Positions 44,827 to 54,493 of a stretch of 64,000 bases of DNA are shown here, one piece after another; position 1 is the stretch's first letter; every line of letters starts with the position of its first letter. Under the pieces are notes generated by a model. That model was given only the letters and a program-made list of their open reading frames with translations, had not been told where the DNA came from and made no database searches. Location: the NCBI GenBank assembly GCA_947377285.1, contig CANCFT010000019.1:1-64000 (forward strand), read 5' to 3'. A program made the translations under genes and the position numbers. The DNA is from Bacteriovoracaceae bacterium. GTDB taxonomy: Bacteria; Bdellovibrionota; Bacteriovoracia; Bacteriovoracales; Bacteriovoracaceae.

Positions 44827-46279
44827 GCATGTGCTTCCATAATGCTTTTGTGGTTGAATTTAAAATTTCACCATTTTCTGATTCGTTATTTAATTCTGGA
44901 TAAGAGTAATACCTGTCTATTGCCCTACTAAAAAAATAATTCCCAAATTCCATTGCTTTAATAGATTCCCCTCTCAGTTTTAATCGTTCGCCAAAATGAG
45001 TTGAGACCAAAAGGTTAGTTGTTTCAATTCGTCTAAAATATTCTTTAATATAGTCTAACCTAAGTTCTAGGTCTTGCTTTATATTTTCCGCAGATGATTC
45101 ATGCGATATTGCCCCCCAAAGCCTATACCCATCGATTAAGGATAAGTGAGAAGCATCATATTTTTCTCTAAAGGCAAATTCTGAGTATTTTGTCATCATC
45201 AACTCTCTTGCAACTAAAAGGCTGGGGATATATTTTGTTACAAATTCCCCCATGGATAACAAATATAAATGTTCAGTTGCTTCACTAATTAATCGGCCTG
45301 TTTCATCAACTTCCATCCATTTGTCAGATGGCAGCGGTGTTAGATCAGTATTTTCAAAACCCCGTTTCTGAATTAAAAGTTCACTCGGTTTACTTTTTTC
45401 TTCATTAGATTTTAATCCTAATAATATCTCAGATCGGTTCTTAATATACGACTTTCCTCCGAAGATACTTACAATTTCGACGTGTGGGTTATATCCCAAG
45501 ACAGAAGCATTAGGCATTATGAGAAAAACATAGGACGGTTTCCCAAGTGTTAATTTATTATTTTTTTCTACCAAAGAATTGAGATTTTTATATTGATTGA
45601 GAACAGTTTGTTTTTCTGAAACCATCTCTATTAAATTTGATTCATCGTAAGATTTTTTATCAGGTATAGGAATGGCTTCATAAAGTGAAATTGGATTGAA
45701 AAGAACATCAGTTTCTCGTAAGTTAAGTTCTTCGTAAAGTGATTCACTTCTCGAAAGCCATAACACATTTCCTGAATTAATTCTGGCACTAAAAAAATTC
45801 TCTTTCACTCCAATATTAATTTCATTAAAAATAATGCTTGATTCAGGAGAAAGTCGAACCATTGTTCCATCAAGTAAAAAAATCCATGCATAACTATCTC
45901 CTGTTGCTTGGACTTCATCCCCTTCATAAATTTTGGTTAAATACCGGGGATTAAAAAAACTTTTTCCGCGGTCCACGCGGCATGTTCCTGCGCACTGAAA
46001 AAAACGTCCAACAACTTCTCTCGCATTTTTTTCTTTTGCCAAAATTTCCCATCCGGGAGTTAACGCTTTGTCATCAATCTGATTTTTCCACTCTTCAAAC
46101 GAAAAAAAATGGTTAAGATTGACTTCACCCCATTTCGTTGTGCCAAATGACATACTTTCTGGATCTTGAAGCACGACGGTTTCTTGATTTTTGTCCTCTG
46201 CAACGCTCAATGACATTGTCTCATTAAAAAGTCCAAGAAGGCTTAAAGCGAATAGAAGATTAAGAACAAATAATTTCAT
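44813..46279 (-). CDS. Secreted FecR-domain protein
   Basis: 488 aa with a signal peptide (MKLFVLNLLFALSLLGLFNE). Residues 110-180 match the FecR domain: ARINSGNVLWLSR preceded by GDEVQATGDSYAWIFLLDG and MVRLSPESSIIF. The rest is helical with no known motif. FecR here is probably a structural periplasmic domain rather than a sigma-factor regulator, since no ECF sigma gene is near. Overlaps maf by 14 bases. Divergent from ileS. Confidence 0.78.
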   Translation of the reverse strand: MKLFVLNLLFALSLLGLFNETMSLSVAEDKNQETVVLQDPESMSFGTTKWGEVNLNHFFSFEEWKNQIDDKALTPGWEILAKEKNAREVVGRFFQCAGTCRVDRGKSFFNPRYLTKIYEGDEVQATGDSYAWIFLLDGTMVRLSPESSIIFNEINIGVKENFFSARINSGNVLWLSRSESLYEELNLRETDVLFNPISLYEAIPIPDKKSYDESNLIEMVSEKQTVLNQYKNLNSLVEKNNKLTLGKPSYVFLIMPNASVLGYNPHVEIVSIFGGKSYIKNRSEILLGLKSNEEKSKPSELLIQKRGFENTDLTPLPSDKWMEVDETGRLISEATEHLYLLSMGEFVTKYIPSLLVARELMMTKYSEFAFREKYDASHLSLIDGYRLWGAISHESSAENIKQDLELRLDYIKEYFRRIETTNLLVSTHFGERLKLRGESIKAMEFGNYFFSRAIDRYYSYPELNNESENGEILNSTTKALWKHMHGIR

Positions 46280-46296
46280 CCCTCTTAATCGGTTTA

Positions 46297-46329
46297 GCTA
46301 TTCAAGAAGTGTAGCTTCTTGCTATTCAA
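46297..46329 (+). promoter_or_regulatory. Direct repeats and hairpin between divergent fecR-like and ileS genes
   Basis: GCTATTCAA occurs twice (46297-46305 and 46321-46329), 24 bases apart. Between and overlapping them CAAGAAG (46303-46309) pairs with CTTCTTG (46315-46321) around a 5-base loop. The arrangement fits an operator or leader for ileS (GTG at 46386) or for the divergent gene. No T-box features were seen. Confidence 0.4.
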
Positions 46330-46385
46330 TACCTTGAAATAGTGCTAAAATTTCCCACTGTGGATTAACACCTAGGAGTAAGCTC

Positions 46386-49300
46386 GTGTCGAATGTAGAC
46401 AATACTGAACTAAATGAATCAGAAAACACTTCTTTTTCTTTCGTAAAGACTGAACATAAAATTTTAGAATTTTGGAAAAATGAAAATATTTTTCAAAAGT
46501 CCCTTGATCAAACTAAAAAAAACAAACCCTATATTTTCTATGATGGACCTCCATTTGCCACTGGACTTCCTCACCATGGTCACCTTCTTGCTTCAACTTT
46601 AAAAGATATTGTTCCACGATATTTCACAATGAAAGGCCGTTATGTTGAAAGACGTTTTGGTTGGGACTGCCACGGTTTACCAATCGAACATGAAATTGAC
46701 AAAAAATTGGGCATGTCGGCCCAAGATGCTGTCAAAAAATTTGGAGTAAAAGGCTATAACGACGAATGCCGAAGTATTGTTCAAAGATATACAAGTGAGT
46801 GGGAACGTACAATTACTAGAATTGGACGTTGGGTAGATTTTAAAAATGATTACAAAACCATGGATGCTAATTTCATGGAATCTGTTTGGTGGGTCATCAG
46901 CGAATTATGGAAAAAGGATTTAATCTATCAAGGGACAAAGGTCATGCCTTTTTCAACTGCCCTTGGAACAGTACTATCCAATTTCGAAGCCACTTCAAAC
47001 TACCAAGACGTGCAAGATCCTGCAGTGACCATTTTATTTAAAGTCAAAGACCAAGATTTTCATATTGCTGCTTGGACAACAACTCCTTGGACACTTCCTT
47101 CTAACCTTGCTTTATGTATGGGGGCAGATATTGAATATGTTAAAGTTCACGATAAAGACCGTGATATCAAATTTATCATAGCCAAAGAAAGAGTTGAGGC
47201 TTACTCGAAAAAACGAACATTAGAAGTTTTAGAAACGTTTAAAGGCTCTGACTTATTAGGTCTTCGTTATGAACCACTACTTCCCTACTTTAAAAAACAT
47301 GAATCAATTGGTGCATTCGTTGTATTAAACGACGGCTATGTAACAACAACTGATGGAACTGGTATCGTTCATATCGCTCCTGCTTTTGGGGAAGACGATA
47401 ATCGAGTGATGAAAGAAGCAGGTATAGGTGCCATTGAATGTCCTGTTGATGATGCTGGGAAATTTACAAATGATGTTTTTGATTTTGTCGGAATCCACGT
47501 CAAAACGGCCGATAAAGACATCATTAAAAAATTAAAAGATGAAGGTAAACTTTATGACCAAGCAGTCTTAGTCCACTCTTATCCATTTTGCCCTCGATCA
47601 GATACACCTCTTATTTATAAAGCAATTCCTTCGTGGTTTGTTTCGGTAGAAAAAATTAAAGAACGCTTACTACATTCAAATTCTCAAATCAATTGGACAC
47701 CTTCTCACATTCAAGAAGGTCGCTTCGGTAAATGGCTCGAAGGGGCCCGCGATTGGTCAATCTCTAGAAATAGAATTTGGGGAACTCCCATTCCTCTTTG
47801 GATAAATGATTTAACGAATAACCGTATTTGCATTGGCTCGATTGAAGAACTTTTTAAATATACAGGTGTAAAGGTCACAGATCTTCATAAAGAAAATATC
47901 GATCACCTTACATTCACTCATACTGGTGAAGAGGGAACTTACCGCAGAATTCCAGAAGTACTAGACTGCTGGTTTGAATCAGGTTCAATGCCTTATGCTC
48001 AACTTCATTACCCGTTTGAAAATAAAGAAATGTTTGAACAAGGCTTCCCGGCTGAATTTATCGCTGAAGGATTAGACCAAACTCGCGGATGGTTTTATAC
48101 CTTAACAGTTTTATCGACAGCACTCTTTGATAAACCTGCCTTTAAAAATGTTATCGTCAACGGAATCGTTATGGCCGAAGACGGAAAAAAAATGAGCAAG
48201 CGTTTAAAAAACTACACTGCTCCAGATGAATTGATGGAAGTTTTCGGTGCTGATGCCCTGAGACTTTATTTAATTAATTCTGGGCTTGTGAAGGCCGAAG
48301 AGCAACGTTTTACTGACTCAGGTGTTAAAGACATGGTCAGAAAAGCACTTCTTCCATGGCAAAATTCGTTTAAATTTTTCCAAACTTATGCTGAAGTTGA
48401 TGGCTGGTCTCCTGTAGACCACTTTAAAACTTCTGATAATATTGTCGATCAATGGTTAATTTCAAATTTACAAACTTTGAAAAAAAATATCGCCAAAGAA
48501 ATGGAAGAATACCATCTCTACAACGTTGTTCCAGCTCTCTTTACATTCATTGAAGACTTAACAAATTGGTACATCCGATTAAACCGTGCTCGATTTTGGG
48601 GAGACGGATTAACAGATGATAAATGTGCAGCCTACTCAACTCTCTATACAGCATTAAGAGAACTCACAATTTCAATGGCACCATTTGCTCCTTTTTTCTC
48701 GGAATATGTTTTCCAAGAATTGAGAAAAATGAATCCGAAAGAAGTTGAGTCCGTCCACCTTTGTAGTTACCCAATGCCAAATGAAAACTTGATCAATAGC
48801 GATTTAGAAGTGGCCGTAGGAAGAATGCAGCAAATTATACTTCTTGGTAGACAAAAGCGTAATCTTGTTCAGATTAAAGTTAAAACTCCATTAAAAAGAT
48901 TGACGATTATCCATAAGGATCAAAAACTTTTAAATGAAATTAAAAAACTTCAGGATTATATTCAAACAGAATTAAATATTAAAAATATTGAACTCTCTAC
49001 GGAAGAAGAAAAATTTATCACTCTTTATGCAAAACCAAACTTGCCGATTTTAGGAAAAAAACTTGGTAAAAACATGGGGAAATATAAGGCCCTTATCGAA
49101 AAGCTAGGGACATCTCAACTGACTGCTCTGGAAGAAACCGACTCACTTTTAATAGATGACGTCGTGTTCTCGCAAGAAGAAATCCTTATTTTTAGAGAGC
49201 CTAAAGCTGGCACACAGGCCATGAGTAACCGCTTTATTTCAATTGATATCGATACTGTACTCGATCAAGATTTAGTGAATGAAGGACTTGCCAGAGAAAT

Positions 49301-49523
49301 AGTTAGCCGTATCCAGAAATCGAGAAAAGATTCGAACTTCAATGTTGGAGATAGAATAATAGTTACTTATTTTGGACCAGCACTTGAAAATGTCGTAGAG
49401 CAATTTAAGGATTATATTACTGGTGAGACTCTAGCTGTCACAATGGAAAAAGCAGCAAAGATGCAAGAGTTAATCTATGAAATTGATGAACTTCAATTTT
49501 CAGTTTCATTGAAAAAACAATAA
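46386..49523 (+). CDS. ileS: Isoleucyl-tRNA synthetase (type 2 IleRS)
   Basis: 1045 aa. It charges tRNA-Ile with isoleucine. Signature: PPFATGLPHHGHLLAS (HIGH), GRWVDFKNDYKTMD, WTTTPWTLPSNLAL in the editing domain, and DGKKMSKRLKNY (KMSKS). The length and the sequence around HIGH match the type 2 IleRS found in eukaryotic cytosol and some bacteria. That type is less sensitive to mupirocin; sensitivity here is not tested. It starts with GTG 46386 after AGGAG. A terminator follows. Confidence 0.97.
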   Translation: MSNVDNTELNESENTSFSFVKTEHKILEFWKNENIFQKSLDQTKKNKPYIFYDGPPFATGLPHHGHLLASTLKDIVPRYFTMKGRYVERRFGWDCHGLPIEHEIDKKLGMSAQDAVKKFGVKGYNDECRSIVQRYTSEWERTITRIGRWVDFKNDYKTMDANFMESVWWVISELWKKDLIYQGTKVMPFSTALGTVLSNFEATSNYQDVQDPAVTILFKVKDQDFHIAAWTTTPWTLPSNLALCMGADIEYVKVHDKDRDIKFIIAKERVEAYSKKRTLEVLETFKGSDLLGLRYEPLLPYFKKHESIGAFVVLNDGYVTTTDGTGIVHIAPAFGEDDNRVMKEAGIGAIECPVDDAGKFTNDVFDFVGIHVKTADKDIIKKLKDEGKLYDQAVLVHSYPFCPRSDTPLIYKAIPSWFVSVEKIKERLLHSNSQINWTPSHIQEGRFGKWLEGARDWSISRNRIWGTPIPLWINDLTNNRICIGSIEELFKYTGVKVTDLHKENIDHLTFTHTGEEGTYRRIPEVLDCWFESGSMPYAQLHYPFENKEMFEQGFPAEFIAEGLDQTRGWFYTLTVLSTALFDKPAFKNVIVNGIVMAEDGKKMSKRLKNYTAPDELMEVFGADALRLYLINSGLVKAEEQRFTDSGVKDMVRKALLPWQNSFKFFQTYAEVDGWSPVDHFKTSDNIVDQWLISNLQTLKKNIAKEMEEYHLYNVVPALFTFIEDLTNWYIRLNRARFWGDGLTDDKCAAYSTLYTALRELTISMAPFAPFFSEYVFQELRKMNPKEVESVHLCSYPMPNENLINSDLEVAVGRMQQIILLGRQKRNLVQIKVKTPLKRLTIIHKDQKLLNEIKKLQDYIQTELNIKNIELSTEEEKFITLYAKPNLPILGKKLGKNMGKYKALIEKLGTSQLTALEETDSLLIDDVVFSQEEILIFREPKAGTQAMSNRFISIDIDTVLDQDLVNEGLAREIVSRIQKSRKDSNFNVGDRIIVTYFGPALENVVEQFKDYITGETLAVTMEKAAKMQELIYEIDELQFSVSLKKQ

Positions 49524-49530
49524 TGACTAT

Positions 49531-49565
49531 CGTCCACTCATGAAAATTGAGTGGACGATTTTTTT
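49531..49565 (+). terminator. Rho-independent terminator after ileS
   Basis: CGTCCACTCA (49531-49540) pairs with TGAGTGGACG (49548-49557) around a 7-base loop and is followed by ATTTTTTT. It sits 8 bases after the ileS stop and ends beside the convergent MerR-like gene. Confidence 0.93.
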
Positions 49566-49950
49566 AAAGACTAATATTTTTTAAATCTTCTAAATTAGAA
49601 ATATTCACAAACTTAGCTATACTGTGATTTTTGAGGGCTTCTCTAACATCTGCTTCTAAGATTGAAGTTGTGATCAAAACGACAACATTGGACTTAGGTG
49701 TTTCTGGCTTCACAAACGATCTTGAAACAAGTTTTAATTCCTCTAGATTTTGATTAATGATTTTAGAAGGTCGGTATCCTCCTTCCATTAAAGATTTAAC
49801 CAACTTAAGTTTTTCAACATCTAAATTAGTATAAACTCTCTCGCCTTTTCCATCCCTTATAGGTCGTGGAAATTCATAACGACGTTCCCACATTCGAAGT
49901 AAATACTTACTAATTCCTGTTTCTTTTTCAACAACATTAATTGGATACAT
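49564..49950 (-). CDS. Short MerR-type regulator
   Basis: 128 aa. Residues 1-68 form a MerR winged helix: INVVEKETGISKYLLRMWERR, then YEFPRPIRDGKG.RVYTNLDVEKLKLVKSLMEGGYRPSKI, as in the CarH/LitR and HspR-type regulators. The C-terminal part (about 60 residues, VVVLITTSILEADVREALK) could be the start of a Rossmann or response-regulator-like sensor, but it is cut short compared with CarH (which would carry a B12 domain). Promoter targets unknown. Convergent with ileS. Confidence 0.75.
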   Translation of the reverse strand: MYPINVVEKETGISKYLLRMWERRYEFPRPIRDGKGERVYTNLDVEKLKLVKSLMEGGYRPSKIINQNLEELKLVSRSFVKPETPKSNVVVLITTSILEADVREALKNHSIAKFVNISNLEDLKNISL

Positions 49951-50057
49951 AAATTTATCTCCCTGATAAATTTATACCACCATATAAGCCTTGGAAGACC
50001 AAGACGGCCATTAGACAATTCATCGTCTTAGCACTGTCTTTAAAAATAAAGTAATTC

Positions 50058-51653
50058 TTAATATTCCTGCGGGAAGATTTCGTACTGCTCGATATGATAG
50101 TTATTCTCTGAGCGTATTTGGATAGATTTTCCATGTGCTTCTTCGAGAGTTTCTATCAGGTCAAAATCTTCGCTAGTTAAAGTGGCAGTAACTTCAGGGT
50201 GAGCATAGATAAAAACTTTTGTCCCCTTAGATTTGGCCAGGGCCCGATTGAGCTCGCGAATAAGTTCATAACAAACTGTAAGTGTCGATTTCACTCGCCC
50301 TGTTCCTTCGCAATAGGGACAAGGTTCACACATAATCCGCGACAAAGTATCGCGAGTCCGCTTCCTAGTCATCTCTACTAAACCAAGTCCAGAAATTGGC
50401 AGTACATTTGTTTTTGCGCGGTCTTTTTTGAGAGCTTCTAGAAGAGCGTTATAGACGATTTGGCGATTTTCTTCTCTTTCCATATCGATAAAATCGATAA
50501 TAATAATCCCGCCGCAATTTCGAAGCCTAAGTTGATAAGCAATTTCTTTTACCGCTTCTAAATTTGTTTTTAGAATTGTCTCTTCAAACGTTTTCCGCCC
50601 AATATATTTTCCAGTATTAACATCAACAGAAACTAAGGCTTCTGTTTGGTCTATATTGAGTGAGCCACCTGACTTCAGGTAAACCTTATTATCAATTGCT
50701 CTTTCAACTTCTAAATCAATGCCAAATTTTTCAAATATAGGAGTGGACTCTTCCGAGTAAAATTTAAATTTTCCTTTCATCGTAGGAAGAAATTTTTGAA
50801 CAAATTTTTCTGCGTCTTTTAAATTTTCTTTTGAATCGAGAATAATTTCATCTACGTCTTCATCGGTAATATCGCGAAGAACTCTTTGGATAAAACTTAA
50901 ATCTTGATGAATGACATAAGGAGCTTTTGCCCCTGTAGCTCTTTTTTGAACATCTTTCCAAATCTTGACCAGCATATTGTAATCAAATTTAAGTGTCTTA
51001 TAAGATTGACCTTCGGCAACAGTTCTCGCAATGACTCCAGTCCCATCAGGTCTTACCGTTTCTAGAATTTCTTTTAATCGTTCACGTTCTTTTTCACTCT
51101 CAATTCGTCTTGAAACACCGGTGTGTTCAATAAATGGCATAAAAACTATATGTCTTCCAGCAAATGTAATATGGCGAGTGACTCGCGGACCTTTTGTTGA
51201 GATAGGTTCTTTGGCCACTTGGACTAAAATTTCGTCACCTTCTTTAATGAAGGATTCAATACTAATATCTGGTCTAAATCGCATATTGACGGCTTCAGAA
51301 AGCGTGCTCAATTCATCTGGAATAACTTCTCCCAAACGTTGGCTTTCCGCCAATGAGCGACGGCTTTTTTCGGCCATTTCTCGCTGCTCTTCGATAGTTG
51401 GAATATAGGCATCATCTACATAAAGAAAAGCTGCCTTTTCATAGCCAATATCGACAAATGCTGACTGCATTCCAGGAAGAACTCGCACAACTTTTCCCTT
51501 GTAGATATCACCTACAAATGGAAAATCGACTCGGTTATCTTCGGGGTTGTGAACGTGAGAGCGCTCCATTAAAAAATCGAGAATTTCACCATTCTCGATT
51601 AGAGCGGCCCGACACTCATTGAGTGTCTGGTTGATAATTAGTTGCTTGGCCAT
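50058..51653 (-). CDS. rng: Ribonuclease G
   Basis: 531 aa, the size of RNase G rather than RNase E. S1 domain at the N-terminus (VGDIYKGKVVRVLPGMQSAF), catalytic core with VDVNTGKYIG and IIIDFIDMEREENR (metal-binding Asp), and the zinc-link region CEPCPYCEGTGRVKS. It processes 5S and 16S rRNA and decays mRNA. Leads into the minus-strand region after the MerR gene. Confidence 0.96.
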   Translation of the reverse strand: MAKQLIINQTLNECRAALIENGEILDFLMERSHVHNPEDNRVDFPFVGDIYKGKVVRVLPGMQSAFVDIGYEKAAFLYVDDAYIPTIEEQREMAEKSRRSLAESQRLGEVIPDELSTLSEAVNMRFRPDISIESFIKEGDEILVQVAKEPISTKGPRVTRHITFAGRHIVFMPFIEHTGVSRRIESEKERERLKEILETVRPDGTGVIARTVAEGQSYKTLKFDYNMLVKIWKDVQKRATGAKAPYVIHQDLSFIQRVLRDITDEDVDEIILDSKENLKDAEKFVQKFLPTMKGKFKFYSEESTPIFEKFGIDLEVERAIDNKVYLKSGGSLNIDQTEALVSVDVNTGKYIGRKTFEETILKTNLEAVKEIAYQLRLRNCGGIIIIDFIDMEREENRQIVYNALLEALKKDRAKTNVLPISGLGLVEMTRKRTRDTLSRIMCEPCPYCEGTGRVKSTLTVCYELIRELNRALAKSKGTKVFIYAHPEVTATLTSEDFDLIETLEEAHGKSIQIRSENNYHIEQYEIFPQEY

Positions 51654-51766
51654 TAAAAAAATCCTTTAAAATATAAATCTCTTATATTCTATCAAACCTT
51701 GAACGTTGTTTCAAAGGGCATAGAGCGCACTAGGCAATTGAGGTCAATAATAGTTGAGTAAATGGA

Positions 51767-52198
51767 TTAGAAACTAAATTCATAACCAAATGTCGGCTCT
51801 GGTAAATAATTTTTAGCAATTCTGAATTCTGAAAAATCGGTTTTACTTAAATTAGCAAAAGTTTCTGGGCCAATAGGCCTGTCGTTGTTTCCAATACCAA
51901 TAGTAGAAGCGCTACGAGTCACTTGTGAAAAGACAACCACTCCAACTCCAATGACTATTCCAAAAGCTGCACCTACAGCTACATTTTTATAGTGCTTCGA
52001 GGGATTATTGACGAAAGAAAGAGTTGATAATCCAAGTACGGCGCCAACGGCCCCCGCTCCTAAAACAATACTAAAATCTCTTAAAGATTCATCTATAGCA
52101 CTATCTTCTGAAGTTGCTCCATAGGCCCCTGCGACTTGTGTCAATATCAGGAACGTGCACATGATTTGGTAAACATTTTTTTTTATGAACTTAAACAT
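51767..52198 (-). CDS. Small membrane/secreted protein of unknown function
   Basis: 143 aa. Signal-like N-terminus (NVYQIMCTFLILTQVAGAYG), then two hydrophobic glycine-rich segments (VLGAGAVGAVLGLSTLSF and AVGAAFGIVIGVGVVVFS) and a soluble C-terminus. No family is recognised. Envelope location is likely. Confidence 0.6.
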   Translation of the reverse strand: MFKFIKKNVYQIMCTFLILTQVAGAYGATSEDSAIDESLRDFSIVLGAGAVGAVLGLSTLSFVNNPSKHYKNVAVGAAFGIVIGVGVVVFSQVTRSASTIGIGNNDRPIGPETFANLSKTDFSEFRIAKNYLPEPTFGYEFSF

Positions 52199-52301
52199 AG
52201 TCTTTGTCTCGCGTTAATTTGATTTTTGTCTGTCTTTTGAATACACTAACTCTCTTGGATTCAGCCAAATTCTATTGAACACCAACGTGAGAGCGAAATT
52301 C

Positions 52302-53660
52302 ATGAAACAAACTTTCTCTGCTTATAATATTATACAAAAGAAACGAGATAAAGAAAAACTTACGAAAGATGAAATCACTTGGTTCATTGAAGGTTTAACT
52401 AAAGGAGAAATTGCTGATTATCAGATGAGTGCATTACTGATGGCGATTTATCTTAACGGTCTTGATAAAAATGAAACAGTGGCCTTAACCGATGCCATGC
52501 TTTATTCCGGAAAAGTTCTCAATTTTCCCGAACAATATTTTATCGATAAACACTCCACTGGTGGTGTAGGCGACAAAGCGTCTTTTATCCTAGCACCAAT
52601 TGCTGCTGCTTGCGGTGTAAAGGTTCCAATGATTGCTGGAAGAGGCTTAGGGCACACTGGTGGAACAGTTGATAAAATTGAATCAATTAAAGGATTTAAA
52701 ACTGATATTTCACTTGATGATTTTGTTCATCTGGTAAAAGAAAGAGGGCTTGTTCTCATTGGACAAACCGGAGAAATCGCTCCTGCAGATAAAAAAATCT
52801 ATGCTCTTAGAGATGTGACAGCAACGATTGAATCTATCCCTTTAATCACTGCTTCAATTATGAGCAAAAAATTAGCAGAAGGGGCAAGTGGAATAGTAAT
52901 GGATATTAAAACTGGCAACGGCGCCTTTATGGCCAAGCTAAGTGATGCCAAAAAATTAGCCGAAAGCATTCGCCAAACAGGATTGCGTTTCCATAAAAAT
53001 ATGATGACGGTGATTACAGATATGTCTGAACCAACAGGTAATGCCGTTGGTAATTCTTTAGAAATTATTGAAAGTATCGAAACCCTAAAGGGGCGAGGTC
53101 CTTCGGATTTAACTGAACTTTCATTGACTCTCGCTGGGGGAATGATTTATTTAGCGGGCCTTGCTAAAACACATAAAAATGGAATTGAGCAAGCTCAACT
53201 AGCATTAACTTCAGGTGCTGCTTTAGATAAATTCCGTGAACTCATTGAGTCTCAAGGCGGAGATGTAAATGTCATAGATGACTATTCATTGCTGCCAAAA
53301 ACTAAATCGACTTTTAATGTACTGGCTACAAAAAATGGTTATATAACTCAAATTGATTGTAAATCTTTGGGTATGCATTGTGTGCGCTTAGGTGGTGGTC
53401 GCCTTAAAACTTCTGATAAAATTGATTTTGCTGTTGGATTTATTTTGAATAAAAAATGCGGTGATAAAATTAAAAAGGGAGATACTCTCGCAACTATTCA
53501 TTGTCACGATCATCAATTAGATTTGGCCCGTGAATTGGGCTTAGAAATGTCGTCAAAAGATATAGTGATAAAAGCTGTAAAAAATAAAACAAAAAAGAAA
53601 CTCATCATCGAAGTTCAAACCAAGTTTGCACCTAAACTCAAAAGTAAAAAGAGAAAATAA
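52302..53660 (+). CDS. Pyrimidine-nucleoside (thymidine) phosphorylase
   Basis: 452 aa from the ATG at 52302. Motifs: IIQKKRD near residue 10, KHSTGGVGDKAS (phosphate binding), GRGLGHTGGTVDK, QTGEIAPADKKIYALRDVTAT and SKKLAEGASGIVMDIK. It splits thymidine, uridine or deoxyuridine with phosphate. The sequence suits both Pdp (Bacillus-type) and DeoA; the two cannot be separated by eye. First gene of a three-gene nucleoside operon. Confidence 0.94.
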   Translation: MKQTFSAYNIIQKKRDKEKLTKDEITWFIEGLTKGEIADYQMSALLMAIYLNGLDKNETVALTDAMLYSGKVLNFPEQYFIDKHSTGGVGDKASFILAPIAAACGVKVPMIAGRGLGHTGGTVDKIESIKGFKTDISLDDFVHLVKERGLVLIGQTGEIAPADKKIYALRDVTATIESIPLITASIMSKKLAEGASGIVMDIKTGNGAFMAKLSDAKKLAESIRQTGLRFHKNMMTVITDMSEPTGNAVGNSLEIIESIETLKGRGPSDLTELSLTLAGGMIYLAGLAKTHKNGIEQAQLALTSGAALDKFRELIESQGGDVNVIDDYSLLPKTKSTFNVLATKNGYITQIDCKSLGMHCVRLGGGRLKTSDKIDFAVGFILNKKCGDKIKKGDTLATIHCHDHQLDLARELGLEMSSKDIVIKAVKNKTKKKLIIEVQTKFAPKLKSKKRK

Positions 53661-53662
53661 TA

Positions 53663-54484
53663 ATGAACGATAAATTCTTACAGGCTACAAATTTTATTAA
53701 ATCAATCAGCTCGACTAAACCCAAAATTGGTATCGTCCTGGGCTCAGGACTAGGCGTATTTGTCGAACAAATAGAAAACAAAACAGTCATTTCTTACAAT
53801 GATATCCCATTCTTTAAAAAAACAACGGTAGAAGGTCATGAAGGAAAACTAATTTTAGGTAAAGTTGCTGGTATTGAAGTCGCAGTAATGCAAGGTCGCC
53901 TTCATGCCTATGAAGGACTCCCTATGGAAGAAGTTGTTTTTCCGGTCAGACTCCTCGCCTATTTAGGAATTGAAACTTTAATTCTTACCAACGCTGCGGG
54001 TGGAGTAAATTTAAATTTCAAACCAGGAGATTTAGTTTTAATCCAAGACCATATAAATCTCATGGGACAAAATCCTTTAATTGGCCTAAATGATAATTCA
54101 ATGGGACCGAGATTTCCTGACATGAGTAATGCCTATAACTCTGAACTCAATGATATAATGAAAGCTGCCTTTTTATCTCTAGGTCATCAAATTCAAGAAG
54201 GCGTTTACGCCGGTGTTTTAGGACCAACTTATGAAACTCCAGCAGAAATTAAAATGATCCGCACACTCGGAGGAGATATGGTTGGAATGAGCACTGTGCC
54301 TGAAGCAATTGCTGCTAACCATATGGGAATCAAAGTTTGTGGAGTGAGTTGCATTACCAATATGGGTGCCGGAATTGTAAAACAAACACTCAAACATGAG
54401 GACATTAAAGATGTTGCTGCAAAAGTAATGGTTCACTTCACGGCACTTCTTACTGAATCCATTAAAAAAATCGGACAACTCTAG
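53663..54484 (+). CDS. Purine nucleoside phosphorylase (PNP class, trimeric type)
   Basis: 273 aa. VLGSGLGVF, the phosphate-binding TVEGHEGKLILG, LTNAAGGVN and MVGMSTVPEAIAA (purine site Glu/Asn region) mark the low-molecular-mass trimeric PNP, which cleaves inosine and guanosine. Starts 2 bases after the pyrimidine phosphorylase stop, so the pair is co-translated. Confidence 0.93.
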   Translation: MNDKFLQATNFIKSISSTKPKIGIVLGSGLGVFVEQIENKTVISYNDIPFFKKTTVEGHEGKLILGKVAGIEVAVMQGRLHAYEGLPMEEVVFPVRLLAYLGIETLILTNAAGGVNLNFKPGDLVLIQDHINLMGQNPLIGLNDNSMGPRFPDMSNAYNSELNDIMKAAFLSLGHQIQEGVYAGVLGPTYETPAEIKMIRTLGGDMVGMSTVPEAIAANHMGIKVCGVSCITNMGAGIVKQTLKHEDIKDVAAKVMVHFTALLTESIKKIGQL

Positions 54485-54493
54485 GAGTAAAAT

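Noticed and set aside
46280..46385. T-box upstream of ileS
   Set aside because: The leader is too short and lacks the T-box sequence (AGGGUGGNACCGCG-like); only short repeats are present.
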